In this document: positions 1 to 9,143 of the stretch, one piece after another
How positions within the stretch are numbered: position 1 is the first letter of the stretch
Layout: every line of letters starts with the position of its first letter
Source of the DNA: Deltaproteobacteria bacterium
GTDB lineage: Bacteria; Myxococcota_A; UBA796; UBA2385
Assembly (NCBI GenBank): GCA_018401435.1
Contig: JAGYJW010000008.1
Span: 142,350 to 206,349 of the forward strand
DNA: 64,000 nt
Direction: 5' to 3'
Made by a program: the position numbers and the translations under genes
Notes under the pieces: model-generated
Database searches by the model: none
Seen by the model: only the letters and a program-made list of their open reading frames with translations
What the model was told of the DNA's origin: nothing

Positions 1-1392
1 GCCAACGGCGGTGTCGGGGTCCACGCTGCCATCGCAGTCGTTGTCCAGGCCATCGCAGATCTCGGTGGCGGCCGGGTTGATGGCCGCGTTGCCGTCGTCA
101 CAGTCACGGCTGTCGGCAACATAGCCGCTGGGCTGCCAGCAGTCGATGTCGGATGCAGAGACGTCGCCATAGCCATCGGTGTCGGCGTCCCGGTACCAGG
201 TGCTGGCACCGACGGCGCTGTCGGGGTCTACGCTGCCATCGCAGTCATTGTCGATATTGTCGCAGATTTCGGTGGCGGCAGGGTTCACCGCGGCGTCGCC
301 GTCGTCGCAGTCCCCGTTGTTGCCCACCGAACCCGTAGGCTGGGTGCAATCCAACACCACGGTGGCGCCGCTGTCGCCATAGCCATCGGCGTCGGCATCG
401 GTATACCAGGAGCTTGCATCCACGGCCGAGGCGCCATCCACGCTGCCGTCGCAGTCATTGTCGATGCCGTCGCAGACCTCGGTGGCGCCGGGGTTCACGC
501 TGGCATCCTGCGTATCGCAGTCACCGTCGGCGGCGGTATAGCCGTCGCCGTCCCAATCGATGCGGGCCGAAGCGCTGCTACCCACCGTGCCTGGGGCGCC
601 GCCGCAAGAGGCGCTGGTGCCGGTTGTTACGGTGGCCGCAGGCGGTGCCGGCCGTGTCGTAGAACTGGTTGATGACGCCGCCGCCGCCGCCGCCGGCGTC
701 GTCGGTGGCCGCCCCATTGCCGCCGCGGGCGATGAGGCTGCCGGTGCAGGACAGGGTGTCGGCCCACAACACGATGCCGCCGCCGGCGCCGCCGCCCGCC
801 GCGTCGTTGTTGTAGAGCGCGCCCGCGTCGCTACTGGTGCGCAAGGTGCCTGCGATGGTGATGGTGGGCGCATAGAGCATGATCGCGCCGCCGCCGCTGC
901 CGCCATAGCCCCCGAGTCGCCATCGGCGCTGCCCGCCGCCCCACCGGCTGAACTCCATATCCACCGTGGTGGCGGTGGAGGAGCCATAGGCCGCCCCGCC
1001 CGCACCCCGGTTGGCCACGCATGTCGCTCCTGCCCGTCGCGCCCGCGCTGCCATGGCCGCCGCCGCCGCCGCCGTCGCATCGCGCTGCCGCCGACGCCGC
1101 TGCCGGGGCCCTCGCCATTGGCGTTGAGTCGACCGCGGTAGCCCGCGCCATCCGCGACGATGGAGGATGTGGCGTCCACCGTGATCGTGCTGGCCGTCAG
1201 GCTGAGCGTGCCCGTGGTGCCGCTGCCGCTGTAATCGGTGACCACAATGACGCCGCCGTTGATCACCCGGACATTGTCATAGGTGTAGGCGCCATTCATC
1301 GTCACGGTGGTGCCGTTGACGACGAGGTCTGCCGCAGCGGCGGTCGCGCCAAAGGGCAGGAGGCTGAACAGCAAGGGGAGGATGGCTGGCAT
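1..1392 (-). CDS. secreted Gly-rich protein with MopE-type metal-binding repeats (partial, frameshifted)
   Basis: The C-terminus lies beyond the left edge. The start at 1392 is an ATG with a GGAG ribosome-binding site, followed by a signal peptide (MPAILPLLFSLLPFGATAAAA). Next come beta-rich Gly/Ser/Thr sequence and a poly-Gly region, then (below about position 560) at least three copies of the Asp/Cys-rich MopE-type motif, each with a CDGxDNDCDGSVD core and a DADxDGYGD spacer. The family binds metal (MopE binds copper) and is surface-exposed or secreted in deltaproteobacteria. Reading frame must change about three times to follow the conserved sequence: near 1070, near 1000 and near 640, each inside a GGC/CCG run. 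No single frame covers the gene. I read this as sequence indels in a real gene, but true decay is possible. Function is unknown beyond probable cell-surface metal binding. Confidence 0.7.
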   Translation of the reverse strand, partial: MPAILPLLFSLLPFGATAAAADLVVNGTTVTMNGAYTYDNVRVINGGVIVVTDYSGSGTTGTLSLTASTITVDATSSIVADGAGYRGRLNANGEGPGSGVGGSAMRRRRRRRPWQRGRDGQERHAWPTGVRAGRPMAPPPPPRWIWSSAGGAAGSADGDSGAMAAAAAARSCSMRPPSPSQAPCAPVATRARSTTTTRRAAAPAAASCCGPTPCPAPAASSPAAAMGRPPTTPAAAAAASSTSSTTRPAPPAATVTTGTSASCGGAPGTVGSSASARIDWDGDGYTAADGDCDTQDASVNPGATEVCDGIDNDCDGSVDGASAVDASSWYTDADADGYGDSGATVVLDCTQPTGSVGNNGDCDDGDAAVNPAATEICDNIDNDCDGSVDPDSAVGASTWYRDADTDGYGDVSASDIDCWQPSGYVADSRDCDDGNAAINPAATEICDGLDNDCDGSVDPDTAVG

Positions 1393-1516
1393 GGGTGCTC
1401 CGACGATTCAGCGGTGCCGCCCGGGGAGGATAGCCGATCCAAGCGCGACCGGCGGGCCCGCTTGGCGCCCGGCGCCGGACAGGTGACGAAGAGGCCCGCC
1501 CCCGCTGGAGGATCCC

Positions 1517-2542
1517 ATGACCCCAACCGCCCTCGCCCCCCGCTCCTTCGGCCGCTCGGGGCTGCGGGTGTCGCCCATCTGCCTGGGCACCATGACCTTC
1601 GGCCTGACGACCTCGGTCCTGGAATCCCGGGCCATCGCCGATCTCGCCTTGGATCGCGGCGTCTTCTTCTGGGATACCGCCGATATGTATGGGGCCGGAC
1701 GGGGGGAGGAGGTGGTGGGCAGCCTGCTCGAAGGCCGCCGGCAGCAGGTGGTCCTGGCCACCAAGGCCTGGGCAGCCATGGGGGAAGGGGCCAACGATCG
1801 GGGGCTGTCCGCCCGCCACCTGCACCTGGCCTGCGATGCCAGCCTTCGGCGGCTGCACACGGACTGGATCGACCTCTACTACCTGCACCTGCCCGACCGC
1901 AGCACCCCCATCGACGAGACGCTCCGGGCGATGGAAGATCTACTTCGATCCGGCAAGATTCGCTATCTGGCCGCATCGAATCACCGGGCCTGGGAGCTGA
2001 TGAAGCTGCTGTCTTGCGCAAAGGAGCACGGCTACCAGCCCCTCAGCGCGGTGCAGCCCCTCTACAACCTGTTGAATCGCGACATCGAGGTGGAGCTGTT
2101 GCCCATGGCCCACGACCAGGGCCTGGGCGTGGTCAGCTACTCGCCGCTGGCCCGCGGGGTGCTCACGGGCAAGTATGCGCCGGGTGAGCCGCCGCCGCCC
2201 GACTCCCGCCTGTCTCGCCAGGACCGACGCTTTCTGCAAGCCGAGTGGCGCCCCAGCAGCCTGGCGGTGGTCGAGGCCCTGCGCCCCATCGCCGCGTCCC
2301 AGGGCATGACCCTCGCCGGTCTGGCCATGCGTTGGGCCCTGGCCAACCGAAGGGTGCATTCGGTGATCATGGGGCCCCGCACCCTGGAGCAAGCCACCGC
2401 CGCCTTGGACGCCGCAGAGCTGCCCTGGACCGACAGTCTGGAGGCCGCCGTAGACGCCCTGGTGCCGCCGGGCACCCACAGCGGCCTGGCCTGGCCCGAC
2501 CCCGCCTACAGCCCCGTGCTGGGGCGGGTGGTAGACGCCTGA
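1517..2542 (+). CDS. aldo/keto reductase
   Basis: A 341-residue protein with the full AKR (beta/alpha)8-barrel pattern. It should reduce an aldehyde or ketone with NADPH in the cytoplasm; the substrate cannot be told. The catalytic tetrad is visible as D53 and Y58 (DTADMYG), K83 (LATKAW) and H124 (YYLHLPD). The C-terminal VIMGPRT stretch fits the cofactor-binding segment of the family. Length is typical for the general-stress/YhdN-like subgroup. An AGGAT sequence precedes the ATG. The gene runs opposite to both neighbours, so it is probably monocistronic. Confidence 0.93.
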   Translation: MTPTALAPRSFGRSGLRVSPICLGTMTFGLTTSVLESRAIADLALDRGVFFWDTADMYGAGRGEEVVGSLLEGRRQQVVLATKAWAAMGEGANDRGLSARHLHLACDASLRRLHTDWIDLYYLHLPDRSTPIDETLRAMEDLLRSGKIRYLAASNHRAWELMKLLSCAKEHGYQPLSAVQPLYNLLNRDIEVELLPMAHDQGLGVVSYSPLARGVLTGKYAPGEPPPPDSRLSRQDRRFLQAEWRPSSLAVVEALRPIAASQGMTLAGLAMRWALANRRVHSVIMGPRTLEQATAALDAAELPWTDSLEAAVDALVPPGTHSGLAWPDPAYSPVLGRVVDA

Positions 2543-2573
2543 TCTGGCGAAGCGCGGGTCGCGACTTGCGGAA

Positions 2574-3995
2574 TCAGGCGCTTGCCCGACGGCCGCGGGC
2601 CAGCTTGGCCTGGATGAGATTGGAGATGGAGCCGAAGCTCTTGCTGCGGCCGTCATCGTTCCAGCTGGTATACTTGACGCGGGCGTTGGGATCGTCGCCG
2701 CGTGTCCGGCTGCCGCCGCCGCCTGCGCCCAGCGTCTGGCTGCCGCTGCCCGTGGCGAAGGTGATGTGGCTGGTGCCGCCGCTGCCCGTGTAGAAGACCA
2801 GGTCGCCCTTCTGGGGGTTGGTGGTCCGCGGCACCCGGTTCTTGATGCCCGACGCCGTGTCGTCGCCCCAGTTCACCAAGCCGGTGTCCTGGCGCAGGAC
2901 GAAGAGCACGAAGCCCGAGCAGTCAAACATATTGGGCCCATCGGCGCCCCAATAGTAGGGCGCGCCCAAGTGGCTGCGGGCCGCCGACATGACGGCGTTG
3001 CGGACCTCCAGCTCGTCGGCCCCGCCATCGAATTGTTCAGCCGGCGCGACGTTGGCGCCGCCTCGGTTGAGCAGGTTGGCGGTGGTCGTACCCACAACAC
3101 CGTCGACCGGCAGGCGGTTGGCCTGCTGGAAGCGCCGCACGGCGCTGGAGGTCAAGCCGCCAAATTCGCCATCCACGAAGAGCTGCGCGCCCTTCTGGTT
3201 CAGCAGCTGCTGCAGCAAGGTCACCCGGCGGCCGGCGTCGCCATATTTCAGGGGGGGGCTGCCGGTCAGGGTCCGCTCGTTGGCGCCGCTGGGCGCCGGC
3301 GCTCCATTCTGCGAGCCCGCGCCGGGTGCAGGCGTCGGCGTGCGGCCACCGCCGCCCCGGGCGCCCTGGTTGAGCAGCGCCGCCGTCTGCGGCCCCACGA
3401 CACCATCGGCGAAAATGCGCTGCTCGCGCTGAAAGACACGCACGGCCCGGTGGGTGTCGAGGCCAAAGTCGCCATCCACCGCCACCCGCACGCCGTTGCG
3501 CACCAGGAGCTGCTGCAGCAGGGTCACCTGCGGCCCGCGCGCGCCCCGCTGCAACATGGGGCTGCCCGACAGCGTCCCCGAGGCCGCGCCGGCACCCGCG
3601 CCGGCACCCGCGCCGGCACCTGCACTGCCGGTTGGCGCGCTGGACCGCCCGCTATTCAAGGCGCCGATGGTGGCCGAAGCCACCACGCCATCCACTTCCA
3701 GGCCACGGGCGCGCTGGAAGACCATGACGGCGGCGCGGGTCATGCGCCCAAAGTCGCCGTCCACGGCGACGCTGGCACCATTCTCGTTGAGCAGGGTCTG
3801 GAGGGCCCGGACCTGGGGCCCATTGGCGCCAACCCGCAGCACCGTGCCCGCCGACAGCAGCGCCCCCGAGGCGCCCATATTGGCCAGGTTGCCGCTATTG
3901 CCCGCGCCGGCGCCCTGGTTGCCGCCCTGCCGGCCCGAGCCGCTGCTGGTCTCGCGGGAGCCACCGGTGGACTCTCTGTGTGCGACTTCTGGCAT
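2574..3995 (-). CDS. NlpC/P60 peptidase with three peptidoglycan-binding domains
   Basis: A 473-residue protein when started at 3995, where GGAAG lies about 5 bases upstream; the open frame extends further upstream but in unrelated, R-rich sequence. It has three PG_binding_1 repeats, each with a VDGDFG or VDGEFG turn, a following AVxxFQ helix and a VDGVVG-like end. They are joined by Gly/Ala/Pro linkers. A C-terminal NlpC/P60 domain carries the nucleophile Cys in FDCSGFV and the His in TSHITFATG. The family cleaves D-Glu-(gamma)-mDAP-type bonds in peptidoglycan stem peptides. No signal peptide is visible: the N-terminus is hydrophilic and Gly/Ser-rich. Export by a non-Sec route, or release by lysis, would therefore be needed to reach the wall. 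Confidence 0.88.
   Translation of the reverse strand: MPEVAHRESTGGSRETSSGSGRQGGNQGAGAGNSGNLANMGASGALLSAGTVLRVGANGPQVRALQTLLNENGASVAVDGDFGRMTRAAVMVFQRARGLEVDGVVASATIGALNSGRSSAPTGSAGAGAGAGAGAGAASGTLSGSPMLQRGARGPQVTLLQQLLVRNGVRVAVDGDFGLDTHRAVRVFQREQRIFADGVVGPQTAALLNQGARGGGGRTPTPAPGAGSQNGAPAPSGANERTLTGSPPLKYGDAGRRVTLLQQLLNQKGAQLFVDGEFGGLTSSAVRRFQQANRLPVDGVVGTTTANLLNRGGANVAPAEQFDGGADELEVRNAVMSAARSHLGAPYYWGADGPNMFDCSGFVLFVLRQDTGLVNWGDDTASGIKNRVPRTTNPQKGDLVFYTGSGGTSHITFATGSGSQTLGAGGGGSRTRGDDPNARVKYTSWNDDGRSKSFGSISNLIQAKLARGRRASA
3586..3633. repeat. 12-bp in-frame tandem repeat, four copies
   Basis: Four head-to-tail copies of GCGCCGGCACCC (last base changed in copy four). They lie inside the peptidase gene and encode the alternating Gly-Ala linker between peptidoglycan-binding repeats 1 and 2. 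As a multiple of three, copy-number change would alter linker length without breaking the frame. Confidence 0.9.
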
Positions 3996-4146
3996 GGCTC
4001 TTCCGGGGGAGACCCGGGTGCATCTTCCCACAAGCCGAGGCTGCCTGCGATTGCCATGGGGTTGCAGAGGGCCCAGGCAGCACGGGATAGCAGGGGAATC
4101 GGCAGAGCTGCCGCGCTGAGATCGACCCCAAGGCACCCGGAGCACC

Positions 4147-4488
4147 ATGAGCCTGGCCAACCAGACCTGCGAACCCTGCAAAGGCGGCGTCGCCCCCATG
4201 ACCCGCGACGAGGCCGCCCCCTACCTCGCCCAGCTCGACGCGGGCTGGTCCCTCAACGCCGCTGGCCACCTGGAGCGGCGCTTCGAGTTCGGGGACTTCG
4301 TCGGGGCGATGGACTTCGCGCGGCGCTGCGGCGAACTTGCCGAGACGCACGGCCATCACCCCGACCTCCACATTGGATGGGGCCGTTGCACGGTGGAGCT
4401 TTGGACCCACAAGATTGACGGACTCGCTGTCGCGGACTTCGTGATGGCGGCCAAGATCGAGGCCGACTGGGCCGCCAACGCCCGCTGA
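4147..4488 (+). CDS. phhB: pterin-4a-carbinolamine dehydratase
   Basis: A 113-residue protein that dehydrates 4a-hydroxytetrahydrobiopterin, recycling the pterin cofactor of aromatic amino acid hydroxylases; the fold is also used as a DCoH-type accessory. The family signature is clear: the ETHGHHPDLHIGW block with paired His, then WTHKIDG and a final D in VADF. An N-terminal CEPCKGG stretch resembles that of other bacterial members. CGGAG lies upstream of the ATG. No aromatic hydroxylase gene is in the window. Confidence 0.93.
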   Translation: MSLANQTCEPCKGGVAPMTRDEAAPYLAQLDAGWSLNAAGHLERRFEFGDFVGAMDFARRCGELAETHGHHPDLHIGWGRCTVELWTHKIDGLAVADFVMAAKIEADWAANAR

Positions 4489-4550
4489 GGGCCAGCCCCA
4501 CGATGCGGCGCCTGCCCGCCGCCTCGGTTAGCCCCCCGCAGGAGCCCAGC

Positions 4551-4997
4551 ATGGTTGTCGCCTTCATTCGCCATGGCGAGCCCCGCAAAGGGGAGTCCGA
4601 CCCCGAGCTGACCTCGGCCGGGCGGCGCATGGCCAGCGAGGCGGCGCAGTGGCTGGCCGGTCAGGGGGAAGCCCCCCACACCATCGTGGCCACCCCCACC
4701 TGCCGCACCCGACAGACAGCCGAAGAGCTGCAGCGGGTCTTTCCCGATGCGGCCTTCCTGCAACGGCAAGACTGCCCCGAGTCCGCGGCCGATTGGCAGC
4801 GCCTGGTGGCCGCGGTCGGGCCGGGGCCGGTCGCGGTGGTCGGCCACCACCCCACCTTGGCCTTCCTGTTGGCGGCCTTCGGTCCTCCCCCCATTCCCGT
4901 GCCGATTCGTCACCATGCAGCAGCGCTTGTGCTGCGTCCCGATACGGCCGGCTACTGGAAGATCCAGGCAGCCTGGCCCGGCCGCGCCCCCCTCTAA
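4551..4997 (+). CDS. SixA-like histidine phosphatase
   Basis: A short (148-residue) member of the histidine phosphatase (phosphoglycerate-mutase-like) superfamily. The phosphohistidine motif is FIRHGEP at the N-terminus and the second catalytic His is in VVGHHPTLA; an ATPTCRTRQTAEEL segment is also typical. Small size and the simple core match SixA, which dephosphorylates His-containing phosphotransfer domains, but other small phosphatases share it. The start at 4551 is chosen because AGGAG lies just upstream; an upstream ATG in the same frame (4503) has no such site. Confidence 0.85.
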   Translation: MVVAFIRHGEPRKGESDPELTSAGRRMASEAAQWLAGQGEAPHTIVATPTCRTRQTAEELQRVFPDAAFLQRQDCPESAADWQRLVAAVGPGPVAVVGHHPTLAFLLAAFGPPPIPVPIRHHAAALVLRPDTAGYWKIQAAWPGRAPL

Positions 4998-5034
4998 GAT
5001 TCCCCCCCCTTTGAACGCACCCCGGGAGACCCCC

Positions 5035-5579
5035 TTGACCGCCCTCACCGATGTCGAGAAGCTGTCCCAACTCTACATGTTCAAGAATGTGCCCCGTGCC
5101 AGCCTCGAAGAGCTGTGCGCGCTCGCGCCCCCCGTACGCTTCGCCCCGGGCCACACGGTCTTCCAGCAGGGCAGCCCGGCCGACGTGGCCTTGCTGCTGA
5201 TCGAGGGGCGCCTGATCGCCAGCGTGAACGGGCTGGCCGGCGAAAAGGAGGTCGGTGACATCAAGTCCGGCGAGGTGGTGGGCGAACAGGGCCTCTTTGT
5301 GCCCGGGGGTGTGCGCAGCGCGACCGTCACCGCGGCGGCCCCCTCGGCCTGCCTGCTGCTCTCCCCCGACGTGATGGACCACGCCGCCCACAACCCCGCC
5401 ATCGTCGCATTGGAGCAGCATATGCTCGGCACCCTGGCGCGCCGGATCCGCGGCACCAACCAGGCGATTCAGCTGGTGTGGAAGGAGGCCCCAGCCCCCC
5501 TGCCGCCGGCCCGTCCGACGCCCCCGCCCGCAAGCCGAGCCTGCGCGACCGCCTCGCCAACCTCTTCGGAGCGAACTGA
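5035..5579 (+). CDS. cyclic-nucleotide-binding domain protein A (one frameshift)
   Basis: A CRP-type cNMP-binding fold without a helix-turn-helix domain. The beta-roll is recognisable (FAPGHTVFQQGSPAD, GEVVGEQGLF, SATVTAAAPS). I chose the TTG start at 5035, with GGGAG upstream, because no ATG is better placed. The frame holding the domain runs on past 5579, overlapping the next gene. A -1/+1 shift in the C6 run near 5495-5502 instead gives a natural tail ending KPSLRDRLANLFGAN and a stop at 5577-5579, sharing bases with the next ATG (TGATG coupling). That makes a one-base indel the likely explanation. Role: probable ligand-sensing partner of the following gene. Confidence 0.75.
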
Positions 5580-6325
5580 TGGCCCACTCTCCCGACTCTC
5601 CCTTGCGCGCACAGAGCGCCGCCCTGCTGGAGTCCAACCCCTGCCGCGGCGTCAAGGCCGACCACCTCGCCGAGGTGCTGGCCGCCGCCACCTTGCGGCG
5701 CCTGGGCGATGGCGACCCGCTCTGCACCGAGGGCGAGCCCGGCGACTCCATGTTCTTCCTGGTGGATGGCAATATCCGAGTGCAGCGTCGAGACGCCGCG
5801 GGCCGCATGCGCGAGCTGGCCATCATGAAGGCGCCGGACCTGGTGGGCCATATGTCCCTGGTGGACCACAGCCCCCGCAGCGCGAGCTGTGTGGCGGTGG
5901 GGCGCACGGTGGTCGCGTCCCTGGATCGCCGCACCTACAACAACCTGCTGACCGAACCCTCGCATCGGGGCACGGCCCTGCGGCGGCTGCTGCTGGCCAG
6001 CCTCACCCGGCAGCTGGCCGGGGCCAACGACCGCATCCGCGACCTGATTGACGGCCCCGAGGCCAAGGCCGGCGCGGCCAAGGCCGCCGGATCCCGCGAC
6101 CGCGGGCACCAGGGACGCGACCTCGGCACCGGCACCGGCCACAAAGCGGCCTCCCCCAACTATGCCGCTGGGGTCGAGGATTTCGACGTGTCCCAGAGCG
6201 ACCTGATGCGGGTGGCGGGCGTATTGGACGGCTGGAAGGTCGACGCCCGGGGCGCCGACAAGATGAAGGTCGTCTACGATGAAGACCAGCGGCGCAATCC
6301 CAAGGCGCCGCACCTCAAGCGCTGA
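5579..6325 (+). CDS. cyclic-nucleotide-binding domain protein B
   Basis: A 248-residue protein with an N-terminal cNMP-binding beta-roll (residues about 20-140: DPLCTEGEPGDSMFF, VGHMSLVD, RSASCVAVG). A helix and a low-complexity Ala/Gly/Arg segment follow, then a C-terminal stretch with no recognised domain. No DNA-binding domain is visible, so it is not a simple CRP/FNR activator. The ATG overlaps the stop of the previous cNMP gene (TGATG), so the two are probably translated together, perhaps as partners. The phosphate-binding-cassette arginine is not clear, so ligand identity is uncertain. Confidence 0.82.
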   Translation: MAHSPDSPLRAQSAALLESNPCRGVKADHLAEVLAAATLRRLGDGDPLCTEGEPGDSMFFLVDGNIRVQRRDAAGRMRELAIMKAPDLVGHMSLVDHSPRSASCVAVGRTVVASLDRRTYNNLLTEPSHRGTALRRLLLASLTRQLAGANDRIRDLIDGPEAKAGAAKAAGSRDRGHQGRDLGTGTGHKAASPNYAAGVEDFDVSQSDLMRVAGVLDGWKVDARGADKMKVVYDEDQRRNPKAPHLKR

Positions 6326-6355
6326 GGGCCCGAGGGGACGCGCCCCGGCCGGGGC

Positions 6356-7696
6356 TCAGAGCTTTCCGGCCGCCACGAACCAGGTGAAGACCTTGTCGTC
6401 GTAGCGGGCGATCAGCTCCTTTTCGAAGGTCTTCTTGTCCGGGTTCCAGGTGTAGCGCTTCAGCTCGTGCTGGTCGTCGGCGGCCACATAGAGTTCGGGG
6501 CGCCCATCGCCGTCCATGTCAAAGACGGTGGTGGCGTGCTCGAAGCCTGAAGACACGGCGTCAAAGTTGGTGCTGGTCCAGGTCACCTTGCCGCTCTTGT
6601 CCACTTCGGAGTCGATCAGGTAGAGCCCCGTGCGCATGGCGGCGGCGACGAGCTCCTGGCGGCCGTCGCCGTCGAAGTCACCGGCCACCAGGAAGCGGGT
6701 CTGCTGGTCCTGGATGCTCACGACATCGCTGTGATCAAAGCCGCCATCGGCCTTGGCGGTGTACTGCCGGATCTTGACGGGCTCCTTGATCTGGCGGTTC
6801 TCCATTTCGGCTTCGAGCACACCGAAGAACTCGCTCTTGCCATCGCCGTCGATGTCGGTGACCAGGATCTCCTTGGCGTGGGTGTGTTCGCCACCATCCA
6901 CCACGGTGCGCACATAGGTGGTGCCATCCCACTTGTACTGCACGATCTCGCCGGCCTGGCTGGCGTTGGCCTGGTTGCGGTCCGAGGGGGTGGCGAAGAA
7001 CTCCATCTTGCCATCGCCGTCCACGTCGCCGATCTCGATCTCGTGCACAAAGGTGTCGGCCTTCTTGTCGAGCTCGATGACCTGGGGCTCTCCGCCGGCC
7101 TCGGCCGGGTTGAAGACGGCGACCACACCGTAGTCGTGGGTGGCCATCACCCACTCATCCGCGCCATCGCCGTCCACATCGCCGATCTCGAGGTCGCGCA
7201 GGCGGTTGAACTTGCCGCCCCAGGCCTGCTCCCACAGGATCTTGTCGGTGAAGCAGCCGTCCGCACCCTTGGTCCATTGCTTGAGCCGAGCCTTTTCGGC
7301 CGAGATGGTGATCAGCCCGCTGTCGGTGAAGATGGCCTTGTGGAAGACGTTGGATTCGCCGTCTTCGATCTTCTTGGCCTCCCAGCCCTTGTCCGTCTTC
7401 TGGAAGGCCAGGAGCCGGGCGGGGCCCGGGGTGGGGCGGGTGGCGCCCTCGGCCGTATAGAACCAGGCCTGGGCGAGGATCAGGGTGTTGGTGGGGGTGG
7501 CCGCGAGGCAGTCGCGCACCGGAGCGGGAGCGGCCGTGCTGGCCGCCTTGGCCTTGCCGGACTTGGCCTTGCCGTCGGCCTTGGCGGCCTTGCCTTCTTT
7601 GGCCTTGTCGGTGCCAGCGGCCTTGTCGTCGCATGCCCCCAGCAGGAGCAGGGGAAGGCCCAGGGCGAAGAGGGCGGCGAGGCGCGTGCGGTCCAT
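6356..7696 (-). CDS. FG-GAP/VCBS repeat lipoprotein
   Basis: A 446-residue exported lipoprotein. The signal peptide ends in a lipobox (LLLLGAC), followed by a Lys/Ala-rich tether rich in KAK repeats. The mature part holds five calcium-binding-like FG-GAP/VCBS motifs: GDVDGDGADEW, GDVDGDGKMEF, TDIDGDGKSEF, GDFDGDGRQEL and FDMDGDGRPEL. These predict a beta-propeller. The family is usually extracellular and used in adhesion or ligand binding; no enzymatic motif is visible. Confidence 0.88.
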   Translation of the reverse strand: MDRTRLAALFALGLPLLLLGACDDKAAGTDKAKEGKAAKADGKAKSGKAKAASTAAPAPVRDCLAATPTNTLILAQAWFYTAEGATRPTPGPARLLAFQKTDKGWEAKKIEDGESNVFHKAIFTDSGLITISAEKARLKQWTKGADGCFTDKILWEQAWGGKFNRLRDLEIGDVDGDGADEWVMATHDYGVVAVFNPAEAGGEPQVIELDKKADTFVHEIEIGDVDGDGKMEFFATPSDRNQANASQAGEIVQYKWDGTTYVRTVVDGGEHTHAKEILVTDIDGDGKSEFFGVLEAEMENRQIKEPVKIRQYTAKADGGFDHSDVVSIQDQQTRFLVAGDFDGDGRQELVAAAMRTGLYLIDSEVDKSGKVTWTSTNFDAVSSGFEHATTVFDMDGDGRPELYVAADDQHELKRYTWNPDKKTFEKELIARYDDKVFTWFVAAGKL

Positions 7697-7767
7697 GCTG
7701 ACTCCGGGGGTTGCCGAGGGGTCGGGCTATCCACCAAGGGCAGCGCGGGCCAGCCACGCGGGTACGG

Positions 7768-9105
7768 TCAATCGACGCAGACCACCTCGGTCACCGACAA
7801 GGAGTCGATCAGGTGCAGGTTGGTCTCTCCGCCCGTGCCCGCCGTGAAGCCCACATAGGCGTCGAATGCGAGGCTGCCGGACAGGTCCTGGTCGATATAG
7901 GTCACCCCATCGATGCTCACGGTGAGTCGGGGGGCGGCCACCACCACCGTCATGTCGTGCCAGCCCGTGTCTTCCATCTCGGGCAGCTCGGCCCAGGCGA
8001 CATAGGCGTCCACGTCTCCATCAAAGGTGAAGGCGAGGTGATCGTTGGGGGTGGGCTCGACCGAGGAGCCGTTGTCATAGGTGTCGACTTCGAGGGTCCA
8101 GCCCGGCAAGGCCGGCCCCACCGTGCAGCTCGCGTCGCCGCCATAGCCGATGCCGCAGCCCGTCCCGCCCAAGAAGGTGGTCATGCGGGCGCTGTCCAAG
8201 GCGGTCAGGGAGATGCCGTCCGCACCGGAACCATCGCCGATGTAGAAGCGGAAGCTGATCTCGACATTGTCGGCCCGCACCGTGCTGTCGGTGGCAAAGG
8301 CCGTGCCCACCAGGCCTTGGGACGCGCGGGTGAGCTGCAGCCAGTCATTGCTGGCATCCCATTGGGCGTCGCCTTCGAAGTGCCAGCTGGACAGATCAAG
8401 CTGGTCCACGGTGTAGCCCGCCTGCTGGCAGACCTGGACCTGGGTGCTCGTCTCGTTGCCGCAGCTGTCCGTCACCGTGGCGGTGAGCAGGTGGTCGCCC
8501 TGGCTGCGGCTGGCCCCCCAGACCAGCAGGCTGTCTCCGCTGGGGGCCGCTGCCCCGCCAGCGATGGCCCCATCCACATCGCTGTCCCAGTTGACCAGCA
8601 GGCGATCGGCAGCGTCTTCGGCGTCGGCCACCGTCGCGCTGAGCAGGGCCTCGCCCGGAGCGAGGATCTCGCCCGTGCCCGGGGCGACGATGGAGATGGA
8701 CGGCGCCTGATCGCCTGCAGCGAAAAGAGGCACCTCAACGATATTCTCGTCAGGATCGTCGCTCTCGATCTGCAGGCTGCCCTCGCCGCTGCCCACCACG
8801 CTGAAGCCCACCGATTCTGCAGGGGCCAGGGTCAGGGGCAAGGAGATGCCCGCCACCGTCCAGTCGCCGGTGGTGCCCACCGCGACCAGGGACAGCGGCC
8901 CATCGCCCTCATTGGTGACGGTGATGGCCTGCTCTGCGGTGGGGCATGCGCCTTCGACCGCCACATCCAGGGGGCTGACGGCGATGTCGGGGACACCTTC
9001 GGCTTCGGCGTCGGTATTGCTTCCCTTGCCCCCCGCGAGGTTGTAGTCCGAGCAGGCCGCCCCAAAGCAGAGCAGGAGGAGAAGGTGCGGGCGACCCGTG
9101 TACAA
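7768..9105 (-). CDS. lectin-like surface lipoprotein
   Basis: A 445-residue lipoprotein with a signal peptide and lipobox (CFGAACSD). After a short linker there are Ig-like or HYDIN-type beta segments (ITVTNEGDGPLSL) and a PKD-like stretch. The C-terminal half resembles a legume-lectin/concanavalin-like jelly roll: SFRFYIGDGSGADGISL, then TFLGGTGCGIGYGG, WTLEVDTYDN and DGVTYIDQDL. In known bacterial relatives this L-type lectin pattern binds glycans. The neighbouring FG-GAP lipoprotein lies downstream on the same strand, suggesting a surface-protein pair. Substrate is unknown. Confidence 0.78.
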   Translation of the reverse strand: MYTGRPHLLLLLCFGAACSDYNLAGGKGSNTDAEAEGVPDIAVSPLDVAVEGACPTAEQAITVTNEGDGPLSLVAVGTTGDWTVAGISLPLTLAPAESVGFSVVGSGEGSLQIESDDPDENIVEVPLFAAGDQAPSISIVAPGTGEILAPGEALLSATVADAEDAADRLLVNWDSDVDGAIAGGAAAPSGDSLLVWGASRSQGDHLLTATVTDSCGNETSTQVQVCQQAGYTVDQLDLSSWHFEGDAQWDASNDWLQLTRASQGLVGTAFATDSTVRADNVEISFRFYIGDGSGADGISLTALDSARMTTFLGGTGCGIGYGGDASCTVGPALPGWTLEVDTYDNGSSVEPTPNDHLAFTFDGDVDAYVAWAELPEMEDTGWHDMTVVVAAPRLTVSIDGVTYIDQDLSGSLAFDAYVGFTAGTGGETNLHLIDSLSVTEVVCVD

Positions 9106-9143
9106 ATCCAGCTCCGCAAGGTGGCAAGCGCCTGAAAGCTACC

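Noticed and set aside
1..560. CRISPR or satellite DNA at the left edge
   Set aside because: The periodicity is protein-level: MopE-type motifs with diverged codons.
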